64,000 nt of DNA from Fasciolopsis buskii (taxonomy: Eukaryota > Platyhelminthes > Trematoda > Plagiorchiida > Fasciolidae). The position numbers were made by a program, and so were the translations under genes. Shown here piece after piece: positions 21,501-32,866 of the stretch; within the stretch, counting starts at the first letter, position 1, and each line of letters opens with the position of its first letter. The DNA lies in assembly GCA_008360955.1 (NCBI GenBank), contig LUCM01011253.1, forward strand, positions 1 to 64,000. Direction: 5' to 3'. Below the pieces are notes generated by a model. It did not search any database, had not been told where the DNA came from, and worked only from the letters and a program-made list of their open reading frames with translations.

Positions 21501-23274
21501 AAGACATATTCTCATAACAAGTCGGCTCATCTTAAGGAAATATTTCACTCATCAGAAATGCGATCTGACCATTCCCAGCGCCCACGGTTTCTGTATAAGT
21601 CAATAATATGGTCCACAGTCTAGTGTTTTGCTGAAGTCATCGGACTGATCTTGCGTTGGATAACTATCTACTTTTGCTTTAGTTCAGCGCTCTCGAGCCA
21701 GGAAGAAATTTGACTTACAGGAACGAATTTTCCGAAAGCGGTTTGGATGGTGTATTGCTTTCTGAATATTCCTGTATTTTTCTGGGGGTTAGGTAGGTAA
21801 CTGGATTTTAGTTTTGGGCCGTCGGTTAGTCACCTACTTCAAACAAGAATATGGCCAACGCTTGGTACCATTTATCAAGAAGCTTTCTATCAGGAGATTG
21901 GCGCGGTAGCAATGGCTGCAACTACTTCACTTCTTCCTAGTGAAATGGGCGAATCGCAGAGGCCGGTGCAACCGCTGTCTGGATTATTGATGAAGCTCTC
22001 ACTGAGATGTATAGTGATGACCAAAGACGCCGAAGCCACCAACTATTCTCCGCCAGTAGACTTGGGATGCCGAATTCTGCTTGTTTCTTCCCATGTGTGA
22101 ACAGTCACTTGAATGTAGTGAGATTTATTCCGGCGCCGTTGGCTTCTCACATGAGTGTTGTTTTTCAATCCTCATCAATGAACAACGATTGCAAATGCCC
22201 CTAAAAATATCATTCTTTATACCACTTCCATGCTTGATTTCTTTTTCAGAGCAGATTTCACCACTCTCTGTGAAGTCTTGTTCGTCCGTGTGCATGGGAA
22301 CACTGCTGATGAATTGGCGCAAAGCTTTACTAATTATAATATCCTATTACGTGAGCGGTTCCACTCAGTGTGCATCCTTGATAGAGTTAAGTTCCCAAGC
22401 CGTAATTAGTACCGCTGCCTTCATATCACCAAAAGATATTGCCCACTCATTCGTTGTGCGGCATGGTATTGTATTGTTCGGATACTTCCAAGGTATATTG
22501 TACGCAGCATGGCCACTTTCTGGCGGCGCTGGTAGAACTTCCATATGGGAGACGTCAGATGCGCCGGTTGTAAATACCGAATACAGAAAATATAGTTGTT
22601 TTCTTAACGGTTGCTTGGCTCGTACACATATTAATGAAGCAGTTAGGTCACAAACCACGGTATGCGGAGTTTGGGGGGGGGGAATGTCCGCTGCCGTTGA
22701 ATTGCTGTTTCTCGTCCAGTCAGTGTGTATAGCTGTTGCTACCACGTATCAGATAATTTCTATCCGTTTCCTAGTATCTCAAAAATTCCGGAATTTCTTA
22801 TTCAGTGGTGGGATTCATGTAGAATAAGCCTAACATTAAGTAGTCATTGCTGATCAATTTGACTTTACGCTATATGTTCGTGCCACGAGTTAGATAGGCC
22901 AAGACCATCACCATCGTCATCACGGGGGCTTGATGTATCTGTGCGAAACAGAAAATAAATTGGAAACGGAACTTTGGAATCGGAAATTTCCGTCCTAAGC
23001 TAAACTTCCATAAAGACAATCGTGGTTGGATTATCTGTCGGTGCAAGGTCTTTCAGTTTGTCACACTTATTTGGCAACCCACAGACGTTGCTCAGAACTA
23101 TTTCTAACCACTGGTCTGAATACATAGCGATTGTGTAATAAGTTTTACCTGTTGTGTGCCAGTTAACAAATATCTTTTCAACTTTTTTTCAGACAACAAG
23201 TCGTGTTCAACAGTGCCAATCGTCTGGTGAATCAGGTGAACCTCATTCTCATGGTAGCACGGGAGATGAATTAG
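9470..23274 (+). CDS. PDCD10: Programmed cell death protein 10 (PDCD10/CCM3), six-exon model
   Basis: The spliced model joins 9470-9568, 9606-9659, 9701-9824, 9871-10003, 10049-10213 and 23193-23274: 657 nt, 218 residues, against 212 in the human protein. PDCD10 is a cytoplasmic adaptor. Its N-terminal dimerisation domain binds GCKIII (STK24/25/MST4) kinases, and its C-terminal FAT-homology domain binds CCM2, striatins (STRIPAK) and paxillin. Diagnostic matches are LKEAFYKVEKRYPGFSQE (about 44-61), ELKKILSTIPDEICDR (114-129), IASAIKQLLDSVTQVF (139-154), YFKDNK and SANRLVNQVNLIL in the last exon. All introns are GT-AG and preserve frame. The N-terminus (residues 1-24) is poorly conserved. Dead retroelement C1 ends just upstream; no partner gene is visible nearby. 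Confidence 0.93.
9606..9659 (+). CDS. PDCD10: PDCD10 exon 2 (residues 34-51)
   Basis: This 54-nt exon encodes MEEVDYASTQKLKEAFYK, matching the family segment that follows the first helix. It is phase 0 on both sides. Intron 2 (9660-9700, 41 nt, GTTAGT to TGTAG) follows. Confidence 0.88.
9701..9824 (+). CDS. PDCD10: PDCD10 exon 3 (residues 52-92 and the first base of 93)
   Basis: Encodes VEKRYPGFSQEFIIGLLQ and the segment through ETGLRIAGFQEG of the GCKIII-binding dimerisation domain. It ends with a single G of a split Ala codon. Intron 3 (9825-9870, 46 nt) runs GTGTAG to TTTAG. Confidence 0.88.
9871..10003 (+). CDS. PDCD10: PDCD10 exon 4 (residues 93-137, split codons)
   Basis: Encodes PIHRGGQRRQQ, then the linker and first FAT-homology helix with ELKKILSTIPDEICDR, the most diagnostic stretch of the family. 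It ends in phase 2 within a Lys codon. Intron 4 (10004-10048, 45 nt, GTACGT to TTCAG) is a multiple of three with no in-frame stop, so retention would insert 15 residues rather than truncate. Confidence 0.92.
10049..10213 (+). CDS. PDCD10: PDCD10 exon 5 (residues 138-191)
   Basis: Encodes LIASAIKQLLDSVTQVFESS and continues through the FAT-homology helices to DYFKDN. The donor is a consensus GTAAGT. Reading through it meets TAA at once (AAG TAA, stop at 10215-10217), so failure to splice the long intron would give a protein lacking the last 26 residues. Confidence 0.92.
10835..12746 (+). mobile_element. APE-type non-LTR retrotransposon C2, internally deleted
   Basis: The start (about 10835-10925) matches the start of C1 (6120-6185), including TACAGGATGGCTTATCTCAA. 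Endonuclease remnants lie at about 10960-11095. The RT core is missing. The C-terminal block resumes at about 11848 (YLGSCV) and 12230-12470, with NSGNTLFHRMKLSRLLSLGH and a GWGP-type tail. It ends in the ATG-repeat tail at 12699-12746, so the 3' end is intact. Sequence between 11180 and 11700 is open on the plus strand (131 codons at 11184-11579) but reads only weakly as element protein. Confidence 0.82.
11892..11965. repeat. C/A-rich, purine-asymmetric insert within C2
   Basis: This stretch of runs such as CCACCACCAACCAACCACCC interrupts the conserved YLGSCV ... SKASA block of the non-LTR element. The complementary strand is G-rich, with several GGG/GGGGG runs, and could in principle form a quadruplex with long loops. 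It is probably a minisatellite-like insertion. Confidence 0.6.
12747..13445. other. PDCD10: Intron 5 sequence between C2 and C3
   Basis: AT-rich DNA with TA-rich simple sequence near 12778-12818. No gene or repeat family was recognised. Confidence 0.5.
13446..13835 (-). mobile_element. APE-type non-LTR retrotransposon C3, endonuclease fragment
   Basis: The reverse complement closely follows 6780-7150 of C1, including the SEKAEAA ... W and NSRL regions of the AP endonuclease and the TTCTTGTTCTCAGGAGCA segment. Only the 5' endonuclease part is present, with no RT. An internal or 3' truncated fragment is unusual for simple 5' truncation, so a rearrangement or later deletion is likely. Confidence 0.85.
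14102..14931. other. Assembly gap (830 N)
   Basis: Unsequenced or unresolved bases. Any frame crossing the gap is meaningless. Confidence 1.
14932..16380. other. PDCD10: Intron 5 sequence after the gap
   Basis: Short frames only (84 codons or fewer). No repeat family or gene was recognised. Confidence 0.5.
16381..16450 (-). repeat. tRNA-like / SINE-head sequence
   Basis: On the minus strand an A-box-like segment (CTAGTGCCTTAGGGGTTGGA) is followed by a B-box-like GAAGTTCAATCCC at tRNA-like spacing. The ends ATTTGGG and CCCAAAT are complementary. The T-arm does not fit a functional tRNA, so a tRNA-derived SINE remnant is more likely than a tRNA gene. Confidence 0.4.
16451..20988. other. PDCD10: Intron 5, no gene recognised (16.4-21.0 kb)
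   Basis: No frame longer than about 105 codons and no recognisable protein on either strand. A GGGTTCGAG motif near 18161 resembles a B box but no tRNA fold is evident. Confidence 0.5.
20989..21214 (-). mobile_element. tRNA-derived SINE, family 2, copy 2
   Basis: The minus strand begins GGCGATGGTCAAGCGAATTA (A-box region), then AAAGGTCAGAGGTTAGAATC (B-box region, 21145-21214), then a tRNA-unrelated body shared with 5280-5481, including ACACCTGGCCTAATGAAGC. It ends near 20989. It lies inside PDCD10 intron 5, antisense to the gene. Confidence 0.75.
21215..22080. other. PDCD10: Intron 5, no gene recognised (21.2-22.1 kb)
   Basis: Only short frames were seen; no repeat was recognised. Confidence 0.5.
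22081..22827 (+). CDS. Unrecognised 248-codon open frame within PDCD10 intron 5
   Basis: This is the longest open frame in the window outside the PLE (excluding frames that merely cross the N gap), and it sits 365 bp before PDCD10 exon 6. The predicted product is Cys- and Ser-rich, with hydrophobic stretches (for example KALLIIISYYV and LLFLVQSVCIAVATTY), but I recognise no family. The antisense strand is also largely open in one frame (22745-22365 and 22322-22125, separated by three stops). So either strand, or neither, may be coding. It could be an old transposon ORF, a nested gene or chance. An acceptor-like TTTTTCAG lies at about 22245-22252. Confidence 0.25.
   Translation: MFLPMCEQSLECSEIYSGAVGFSHECCFSILINEQRLQMPLKISFFIPLPCLISFSEQISPLSVKSCSSVCMGTLLMNWRKALLIIISYYVSGSTQCASLIELSSQAVISTAAFISPKDIAHSFVVRHGIVLFGYFQGILYAAWPLSGGAGRTSIWETSDAPVVNTEYRKYSCFLNGCLARTHINEAVRSQTTVCGVWGGGMSAAVELLFLVQSVCIAVATTYQIISIRFLVSQKFRNFLFSGGIHVE
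23193..23274 (+). CDS. PDCD10: PDCD10 exon 6 (residues 192-218, stop)
   Basis: After a long pyrimidine tract and CAG, the phase-2 continuation reads VVFNSANRLVNQVNLIL, matching the conserved C-terminal FVSANRLIHQTNLIL of animal PDCD10. A TAG stop at 23272-23274 comes eight residues later. Match, reading phase and distance from the C-terminus all agree with it being the missing final exon, although it lies 13 kb downstream of exon 5. Confidence 0.92.
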
Positions 23275-24600
23275 ATGCCGATGACATGGGGTTGTTACGA
23301 CTCACTGCTCATCTTGATTAGCTCCTAACAGCTCATATGGATAGTGCCTGTTTGTGTCTGTGGAGTGGCAGACACAAATTCAGTCGATAACCTAACGAGC
23401 ATATAGAGATCCCAAACCATCACGTGGATCCCATGCTGCCCCCCTTACACTCGGCCTCTACAGTGAATTAATCAAATCCCACATCCAGTCACCTCCATCT
23501 CCATCCTCTCCTTATCCATGTACTCGCCAAAGCACTCACGTAGAGATCGATGAACTAAACGGCACCACTTTTCTACGATTTTCTAAGATGAAATTGCACT
23601 GAGGCAATTCACCACTTGCTTTTGTTTTCTTTCATTTTTTCGCTCTTTTATCTACTCTATCACTCATCTAGTACGGCCGTATCAATTTAATATTTCTTCC
23701 CCGTCCCCGTGCATTGTTGTGTCACGATTCTGTTATTTTCAGTGTCGTCCTTGCCTGTGTGTGTATGAGTATTTTCCTTGCTCAACAGGAATGTGACATA
23801 TTGTACCGGAGAAATCTGTTATCAAATCCTCAACTCCAAATTTTGTCCGGTGCCTGACAGACGTGACAAGGGCAGCGTTCACGTTGACTAAATTGATTCG
23901 TGTCGTCTACCAGTTAGCCTTCCACTATACGTGTTTCAATTCTGCCTTTGTTGCTCTACCTACATCGTGCAATTCCTCCATAGTGGTGGTTCTTCCTTTA
24001 AACTACTCGAGGACAACTTTCCGTTAAATAATTACGATGATTTTACTGCTGGTCATGTTGCGTTCATCCGTAGAAACATTTATTTCCTGGTAGGAAGTTT
24101 AACCAGCACATTATCCTTTTCGTACGGATATGCTATATTTCCTTTTTGGATTGGGTGTTGAAAAGCGTCATCATAAGCCGGAAAAATCTGCTCTTATCAA
24201 GTTTTATCCTTTCAGGGTGGAATACGTATGATGAATGATTAGTTGTTAAATAACACGAACCATGTGTTCCTATTAGGGTGCAAATGAGAGGCTGAGTAAC
24301 CGGCTTCCCGCCGCGTATAGCAATAGACGCATAAATGGCCAGCACAAGATGGATAAACAACTGTAGTCCACTTACCCGGTGGGCGACTGCGCTGCCTGGG
24401 GTCACGGTTTAATTGAAAGAAATCCGGTAACGATCGATGTGAAAGTCACTGGACAGTGCACAAGGTGTTGTGCTGGACTACGGGGATTTTTCTACAGGTC
24501 GAAATCACAAACGAGCGCTCAGCGCGGACTAGGACATGCATTTTTTCCCACGGTAATCTGTAGTTCCAAATGACTACTCCTTCAACTTAACGTTTGGTAG
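23275..24600 (+). other. PDCD10: PDCD10 3' flank / probable 3' UTR
   Basis: No further conserved coding. I saw no canonical AATAAA on the plus strand in the first kilobase, so the 3' end of the mRNA cannot be placed. Confidence 0.4.
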
Positions 24601-27600
24601 CGAACTGTGTGACTCAGTGATTTCATTGCTCCTAACTTGCAGTGACTTCTTCTAGGGTTCTCTTTGAGCAACTGGTTGGGAAACCGTGTCCCTCAATAAT
24701 TAAGACTCAATATTGCACGTTTCACAGGAACTCTTTTGGTCGAGAGGTGTGCGTGTGAGGGATGAAATTCGTTCATTTAACCTAAACTTTTGTAAATTTT
24801 CTGGATTTTAGGCCGGATTTTTGTATCAACTTAGTTTTCATACCGGTCCTCGTTTTCCGGGATACTCACATATTTAATGCACACATTGGCTTATAAACTT
24901 TTAATCTTTTGTCGAGCCCTTGGATTTGCTAAGGTGCTGTTTGCATATTACACTTACTATTAAAATACTTCATTCCTGACTACCTAGCGTTGTATATGAG
25001 TCCCACAAGTGGTCCATTAAAAACGAATTTGCCTTTCGTCCAACCCTAGAATTTGTGTTTATATTCGCTGCTGTCAATTTATTTGAAAGACCATTGTCGC
25101 GGGGTATCGCCTGATGACGTTCACGGTCACACGTAGAAGATATTCCTTTTGATTCTTGTTTCCCTTCACCTTGAAGGCACTAATTTGAATTCGATTAGAA
25201 CGCTGCACATAAGCAGTTACATGAGATTGAAAAATTGTGTTGTGTTGTATCAAATGAATAGAGTATAACGTGACGAACAGTATGCTCCCTTACGACATCT
25301 GCTGGTGTTTCTGACTCCAACCAATCCAGCGTTTTTGTTTGTTTCACAATTAGACACCCCAACTGCAACCGATACACCGCCCAGTGTACAATTGAACTCT
25401 GGTTGCCTGCAGCAACGGAGTAGCCAAATCGGAAAAGGCTTATGTGTGTGTGTGTGCGTGTACGAGAGGGTGATAAAAATAATGCGACAAAATGGGGTGC
25501 TACAGTTTTGGGTGAGGCGAAAAACAACCGAACTAGTTTGGTCAGATCATTAGTAGAAACACCCATCAGATGCAGTCGAGGTGAAAAACGGAGTTGTCAT
25601 TCATTTGTTTAAACAAGCTAATGGGATTGATCATTTTAAATTTATAATATCTCGAGCGGTTTCCGGGGTTGCATTCCAGAACCCGTGGTGGGTAAAACGG
25701 GATCACAGATGGTCGATATAAGTCACTGGGAATGTGGACACATGGTCGCTCCAGAGTTCAGGTTTAAGTGTGATACAAATAACTCTTTTGCATCAGTTCA
25801 ATTTACTGCACCACTCAAAAATATTTGGTTTACATTTGGTTGCACTACAAGCTAGTATCAGCGCACATACTGCTTGGTCGATAAATTCGATCGCATTTTT
25901 AAATGGGTCTTCGAGATTTCTGCACATTCAAAGTTTGAAAATGATTTCACAGCTGGAGTCAAGGTCACGACTTTTCGTAATCTATTTTCCACCTATTCAA
26001 GTATTCTCAACAGACGCGGAAATACATTTCTGACTGTGCATGCATTTCTTGGACACATCGTATACTACAACGAACTACATACTGTTATGCATCTCGCCTA
26101 GGAAATTTGCAAAATCTGTGAATAGTTCGTTACGGTTTACCGATCGGCGCGTCATTGCGGTCAGTTTGCCAGCAAATTATAATGCAGTGTATGCCCAACT
26201 GTGGTGAAAGATGTACTGTACCATCATCGGCTAAAATAACTGGCAAATCTTGTGCTTTCGAATAGTTTTTCGGAGTTCAGTTGACGATAAATAAAGTAAA
26301 AAAAGACGATGTAAACGAAGTTTCACAAGCCCAGTGACTACGGTTTATTTTTGCACTCACTGGGAGTTAAAACCAAGCAGTAACTGTGGTCATAATCATA
26401 ACCATTGTTGTGAATCGGATAGGTTCCAACAGAGGTTACGCGAGTCCAAAAAGAGTGATTCAGATGGAACGGTTCTAAGTGGTCTGAGCAACTATCTAGA
26501 ACTTTTTCGGTGCTAATGTGAACCTACACCAAAACTAGTTGAAATGAGCACAGAACTGTTCAAACCCAGAGCGGTCCAGTTACAATTGTCACCCAGTTGC
26601 TCGAAAGACTTGTGGTTCTGATCGGCCCAAAGGTGAAATGTTCCACACACATGAGCGCTGTGTTGCCAATGCATGCGCTGATTGTCAGTGCGCTGGCTCC
26701 AGAATGTGCCAACAAAGACGGTCTGGGAACATCATTTGAAAATAGCTAGCTCTGAGCAGATTAAGTGCAGTCTCCGTCGGCGACCGATCTGTACAGTCGA
26801 TGAACGTGGAGAGTTTTCTGTTGGTTCTCGCTTATATGCAGAATGACACGGATGTAATTTCATTACATTTAGCGAATGACAGTCACCGTAATAAGCAGAG
26901 ATCGGCATGTCGTGGAATAATAAGACTGAAATTGACTCCTAACTGATGTTTGTCGCTGGTGAAGTCTAGAGTAGAAATCCCTAGACTGTTGCATCAAAAG
27001 TAGTATTAAGTTGTGTAAGTCTATTCTGCATGTACTGAAAATCGAGTTTGTCTTAAAGAATCTGATGAAGTCTTCACAGCTAATTGTAGGAAATGGCTTA
27101 CTGAGGAACGTATGAGATATCTTTGAAATTTGGTACCAGAATGGTATCTTGGAATGCGGCACAGTCAGATTTAGAGCATTTGTCAGGGGAGATAACTGGA
27201 AAGCGAACAAAGACGTGGGCGTTTATTAGAAGATAATGTTTGAAGTAGTGAATTCATGCACTTTTTCGGGTGCCGTTCTGCCCCAGGCCCGGTGGAACAA
27301 TACCACCGAACTAGGTGTACACGGTCCGAAGCATAAATGCAAAAATGTAACAGGGAGCACCAAAAGCTGATACCGGTTAGTCGCAGACAAAGTGAGTACT
27401 AATTCGTAGACAGATGATAGTGGTATTCCGGCTAAGTTGTACCCGCGAGCGTAATTCATGCTCGTCACTTTGTTGGGAGAAGACAAAGTCGGTCTCGCAT
27501 GTTTTTGCCAACAGCAACACTGGATCACCTCAACCACGGAGAGTGTAGCAAAAGAATGGTTGACTCTCGATCAGGATCTAGATTTGATACGTGCTCACCT

Positions 27601-30600
27601 TCCGTGATTACGTCTCAACATATGTACGACGTGAGATACAGTATGGGAAAAAGCAGTTCTGCAGATTTCGGAGACAGCACAAATCCTTAAAGGGCCCAAT
27701 AACGATGTGGTCATGTGTCTGACGAGACCAAACACAGTGAAATATCTGACTAAATGTTTTGCCTGCATTTACTTAGAACTCTCGGATCGATTGTAGCTCT
27801 TTTACTCATCGTGCTACTTGCTAGTGTCGTGATTCTGTTTGCTGCTGCTCAGAATTATTTTTCTGACAAACAGTTTGCATTTAAACATGCTCCCATTTTG
27901 CGTTCCGTATGCGGAGTGCTTGGGACATTAAAATAAGCGCACAATTAGGATTCTGACTTACCATTTAACGGTTTTTCACTGGCCAATTTTTGAACAACAA
28001 AACTACAGACAGGTACGTGGTGCTGTTTAGATCTCGATTTCAGCGCAAAATTTAATCTGTACTTGGAGGTAAGTGACTTACTGGACTATGTTCCACATCG
28101 TGCCACTGCCTGACCGCTTTTGTCGAACGCCTTTCAATGGATTAACTTCTAGGGCAGGATGCAATATCGATCTACGCTCAGGTAATCGAATTACGCTTTA
28201 CGCCAGATAACAGCGATGAACAACTTCGAGTTTACAAAGCCGAAAAGCAAAAGATTCGTTAGTAGAATGAGCACGGGACGCTCAGTTCGAGTATGGCCGT
28301 CAACCTGGAGTTTACATGCTGAAAGTTAACTGGTTTTCGTCGGTGAAAACATCAGTCCCATCCAACCTTTCTTTATTTTTCAAAATAATTCATTATATCA
28401 ATATAAGTGGGCTACAAGTACTATCCTGAATGACTTTGGCTACTGCCAATGCTCGGAACAATATCACAGGGACCACATCCAGGGAGAGAGCACAACTCAT
28501 TAAGAATATGAGTGGAATATATGACCTGATCTGTTTTTTGGATAAATATGTTGGATGTCTTTAGTCTAAGATGTCCGAGACTTGCTCAAATCAACGGGAA
28601 TTTCAAAGAGATTCTGTGACCTACAACTGGTTATATGTGAATGACGGTCTTTGATATTCATAACACTAGAAAGGAAGGAATGTTCGGACTTTCTAGAAGA
28701 GCCAAATGGTCATTCTGACTTTTTTCGATTGTTCGATCAAGTTTCTTTGTTAGAAATCGAGTGAGGCGACATTTGTACGATTGATCCTGTGTTTCGTAGA
28801 TGCCAGGGTTTTAATTAATTGGCATAAATGCACAAAAATACCATTTCTTAGTGACCAAGAAGAATATCTTGAATTCCACGGGGTGCTCGCACACAATTGT
28901 GATGTACATACGTTACCAGATGGTTCAGAATAAAAAGACATTTTTTAATGAATCTCTCTTGTGGCAGGCAAAATGGCCGCACCACATCATCACCATGCAT
29001 GGTGGATACCATAATCCATTCTAAGTAAAAATGCCGTCCTTAGCGTTCACTCACCGCTGTGCAGTTTTCATTCCAGTCTGTATCGCGTAAATAAAACAAT
29101 AGATACTTACATTCCACACAATAGATCCATGTTCGCTCGTCTTGTAGACTAATACAAGGGATGGAGTTTTCTTCGTTGCTTCTCTCGTACTTGGACTCTG
29201 ATGTAAAATGGAAAGTAAAACAACTGCTTTGCTTTGCGTTTTTCTGCTCTGACGAACACTATATAAGTCCCTTAACGATCCGTTCATGATACAAACGCGC
29301 TGGAGGGTTGAATCTGAACACGGAATAGGCCACGCTCGATCTGATATCAGCGGATGCACTTTTCATCGCGGGAATGAAGACCGCTAGTGAAGGCTTCAAT
29401 GTATTTTTTCTATGAATGTTCGCAATGCAAAAGTAGGCGACAGTTTCCAAAAAGACCTTGACTTGTACAAACAAATGAATAGGCAGTAGATGTGATAATG
29501 TGGCCTAAAAATATGAACAACCAAGAGATCTACCATATGAGACCGAATGTGAGAATCAAAAGCAGTCAACCTACAGAATTACGAGCCGTGACCATACCTG
29601 GCCAGATGAAAATAAGCAGCCGGTCAGCATCAATAGGTCATGGGCACGTTAAGAGTGGTGTCGAACCACAAAACGATGTGACCAGGACGGAATACTGGAG
29701 AGCACGTGCAATTAGCAAGTCGGACCAAAACCCCAACCATAGAGCTTTACCCATGCTTAACACAAGAGTATGTGCATTATAATACTTGATTTTGATAAGT
29801 TGATGAAACGCATATATTGATCCGCATGACTCCATTACTGTTCTTGCGTTATTTAGTTGGGACGGGATTTGGAGTGAGCTCAGAGAGTACCGATCAGTCA
29901 TAATAGAGTCAGGGCTATTTTGTTCCTATTTTAAAAAGGCTCCAAATCATAATTCTGTTGAAAGAATCATTTAGTAAAAATATGTCAAAACATTTGAACA
30001 TGATTCACCAGTAACACTTCCCCACAAGCCAATCACTTCAGAAACATGGGAACAGGGTGCGATTTTTCCTAGGATGATGGCCTTTATCGTACCGGTCTGA
30101 AATGTCAGTAGCAGATTCTCACTTTAAAATTGTGTTTGATAATGAGCACAGTTCACAATTCATCGTGGTTAGTTCTATGGGAATCTTCTTCTTTCAGTCA
30201 AAGCAGAAACTTGGTTATTGGATCGCACTGTATATGTATAGATGTATTTCAGTTTGATGTAGGACTTCACGTATGAGGCCGATTATACCTGAAAGGACTA
30301 AACCTGCAGACTTATCAGGTTGGCATATTGGATAAGAACAATTCATACGGGTTCACACTAATCAATACGCGTGCATTCTAACTTCTAACTTAGGTCTTTT
30401 AAGCTCCATGAAGAAATGTGTGTAAATAGAAATTAGCAGCTTTCTATGGATCAGTACAGCTCATTTCGCTTCAGCTGCCCTCTGACTGCTAGGGGGATGG
30501 GCTAAATTAATTTGGTGGAGCTTAGTGCAAATGACATTCTTGAGTTTCCCTAGTCCAAAGTCTACGGTCTAAACTGTGAATTCGACACAGGAAACAAATC

Positions 30601-32741
30601 GATAAAGTAATCCATAAGTTCATATATGGTAATGCGCCATTCGACAACACATTTTGGACGAATTCTTTCTTAAAATGGAGTTGCGCAGCCACTTCTGCGT
30701 CTAGGTATTGACTGGAAGGGCAGCTAGAAATGTGATCATAAGTACTATAACCATCCATAATGTTGTGCTAATCTTATTTTATATTGCCGCCTTTCTTATT
30801 AGATGCACTATATAGTTACTTACGTGAAGACGAGAAATTTGCTTTTCATTGGGGTTAACCAAAGTCAGTGAGTGACTCATGTACCATCTGACATTCGCCT
30901 ATTATCAAACAAAGTTTTAGGACAGTGGTGAGTTCAACAGTTTCTTATTTTCGGAGGCATAGGTAAAAAATTAGAACACTTTCGATAATCAAACAAATTG
31001 TGCACTAGCCACCTACACAACTTTATGGTTTCCATTCTGCATGCGTGTGTGTGCACCTCGTATTTGATCAAACACTCCTTTTCCATTCGCGTTTTCCGAG
31101 CCAAGGGTAGTCGTTGACTGAGGTTGATGTATTACTGCTTCTGGGGACACTGAGCAACAGTATTAGGCGTTGCAACCGCAAACAACGTCTCTAGTTGGAG
31201 CTTATATAATTAGTTGGACCAGGTGGCAACGTGTGGCTGATAAGTCTGGACCGAATAAGGTTCTGAGGGTATCGAAGAGTAGATGCGCCATGTGATGTTT
31301 TTGTATATATATATTTTTCCAGAAGTGATTACCATAGCCCTGTCGGTATCCAATGTGTTTGGTCGAATTATCGTCTACCTTGAGTGGCCTTTATCCAGGT
31401 GTCGGCCAGTTGCACTCCTTATCGAAAACGCCGTTTTACTGCCTTTTGGAAAAACTGCCAGAATGAGCTCTAAATGACAACTGGCAACGTACAAAACAAG
31501 ATTCAATTTGGTTTACTTGGGGGAGCAACGTTTCAGATTAATCCTAAAATGCTACTTGTAGTCGAATTCAGCTTGCAGGTAAGATGCAACTATCGATTCC
31601 CAATACCTTAAGAAGTGAAGTGGAGGAAGGTATTTCGTGGTGCTGTACTGGAATATATTTTGCTCAGAAAGTGCTCTCAGGAGCAGTAACAACACTATGA
31701 CATTTTGGATATCAGGAGGAATCATTTTAGAGCCGAGTGGTCGGAAATGTAAGCAAAAAGGGCCTCTGATCTTGAACACAACTTACAAACGCATCACCCT
31801 AAGAACCCATAGGGTAAAACTTTATCAAATTGATCTGTAAAGTACCCAAACAAACTGGAAAAGTCCTGGAGCAGAGCCGTTTCGCACTTTTACTTTTGCA
31901 TCCCTTGACTACCCAAGTTGAATATTCAATTAAGACTGTCGTGTGCCTAAATGACTTACTATTCCGACCTTCGATTTCGTTTGGCGATTGACTTTTACTG
32001 ACCCTTGAAATCACTGGCCGTCTGAATGACGCATTTCCGGCTTGGACTTGCTAACCTTACGTTGTTTGGAACACGGTTTCTTCCTCCATCCGCATTCGTG
32101 TCTCGCGAGGTTAACGCATGCGCGTATCAGCCTGGATGTGTCCCCTAATAGTTCTTTGTCTGAGTCCAAAATTTACTGTGATTAGTTAAATGCATCTTCA
32201 CTAAAAGAAGGCTGCAGTGAGATTACGTACCAGCTGCATCGTTACTCGGTCGTTCGTGGTAACCTTCGGATCATTCTTTCTCGACTAATTATTGTCACTG
32301 TTTGTTCTACCGTTTATTGTTCGGCCTGTCCTAGTGGCTTCTTCTCATAATTGGGCATTCTTGTAACTTGAAACAATTTTTTAGTAAATTTTTAATCCTT
32401 GAGTGCATGTAGAATACAGACCAGTTTTCAGTGATTTAAAACGTGAGCACATTCTCTCCTATTACTGAACAGAATCTAGGTTATGCAATCCATTTTTTGA
32501 TTTCGTTTGGAACAATTATTTTACATTAATCTATTCTGTGAGACTAGAACAAATAAGATGTATCCAAAACAATGTTTTGATAGCGACTATTGTTTTTAAC
32601 TCAGTGAAATGTTTTCCAGAAACTTGAAATTGTGATTGTAAACTTTTACATATCTGCCCAAATCATACGACCGACTCTCACCGAAGTTGTCAGCTAGAGT
32701 GGTGACGAGAAATTTCCCATCCAGATTCCAGACCCACTTAC
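24601..32741. other. No gene recognised (24.6-32.7 kb)
   Basis: Low-complexity AT-rich DNA with frames of 123 codons or fewer. The longest are minus 25195-25566, 26869-27210 and 27226-27537; none has recognisable motifs. A short hydrophobic frame at 27754-27936 could be chance. A (TG)n run lies at about 25442-25456. A short TA run lies at about 31300-31313. Confidence 0.5.
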
Positions 32742-32866
32742 CTTTTTATCTTTATTTTTTCTTGTACTCTCTTTTAGTAATGAAATAACAATGTACAACA
32801 TTTTTCACAGAGGCCGCGGCCAACAAAGGGCTGCCAAAAACGCTAAAACCTTGTCCGCTTGACCAA
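32742..32866 (-). mobile_element. tRNA-derived SINE, family 1, decayed copy
   Basis: The 3' half matches the copies at 61.3 and 62.4 kb: the T-rich tail, then TAATGAAATAACAATGTACA, then a GGCCGCGGCCAACAAAGGGC segment. The tRNA-like head is mostly deleted, leaving only CCGCTTGACCA near 32855-32865. Confidence 0.65.

Larger units (their letters stand above)
10214..23192 (+). other. PDCD10: PDCD10 intron 5 (about 12.98 kb)
   Basis: Donor GTAAGT at 10214; acceptor at 23192 preceded by a strong pyrimidine tract (about 23174-23190). Splicing in phase 2 restores Lys and continues the conserved C-terminus. The intron holds non-LTR copies C2 and C3, an assembly gap, a tRNA-like sequence, a SINE and a 248-codon unexplained frame. 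Its true length is uncertain because of the gap. Confidence 0.88.

Noticed and set aside
25442..25456. (TG)n tract as a regulatory element
   Set aside because: A short ordinary dinucleotide repeat with no associated gene.
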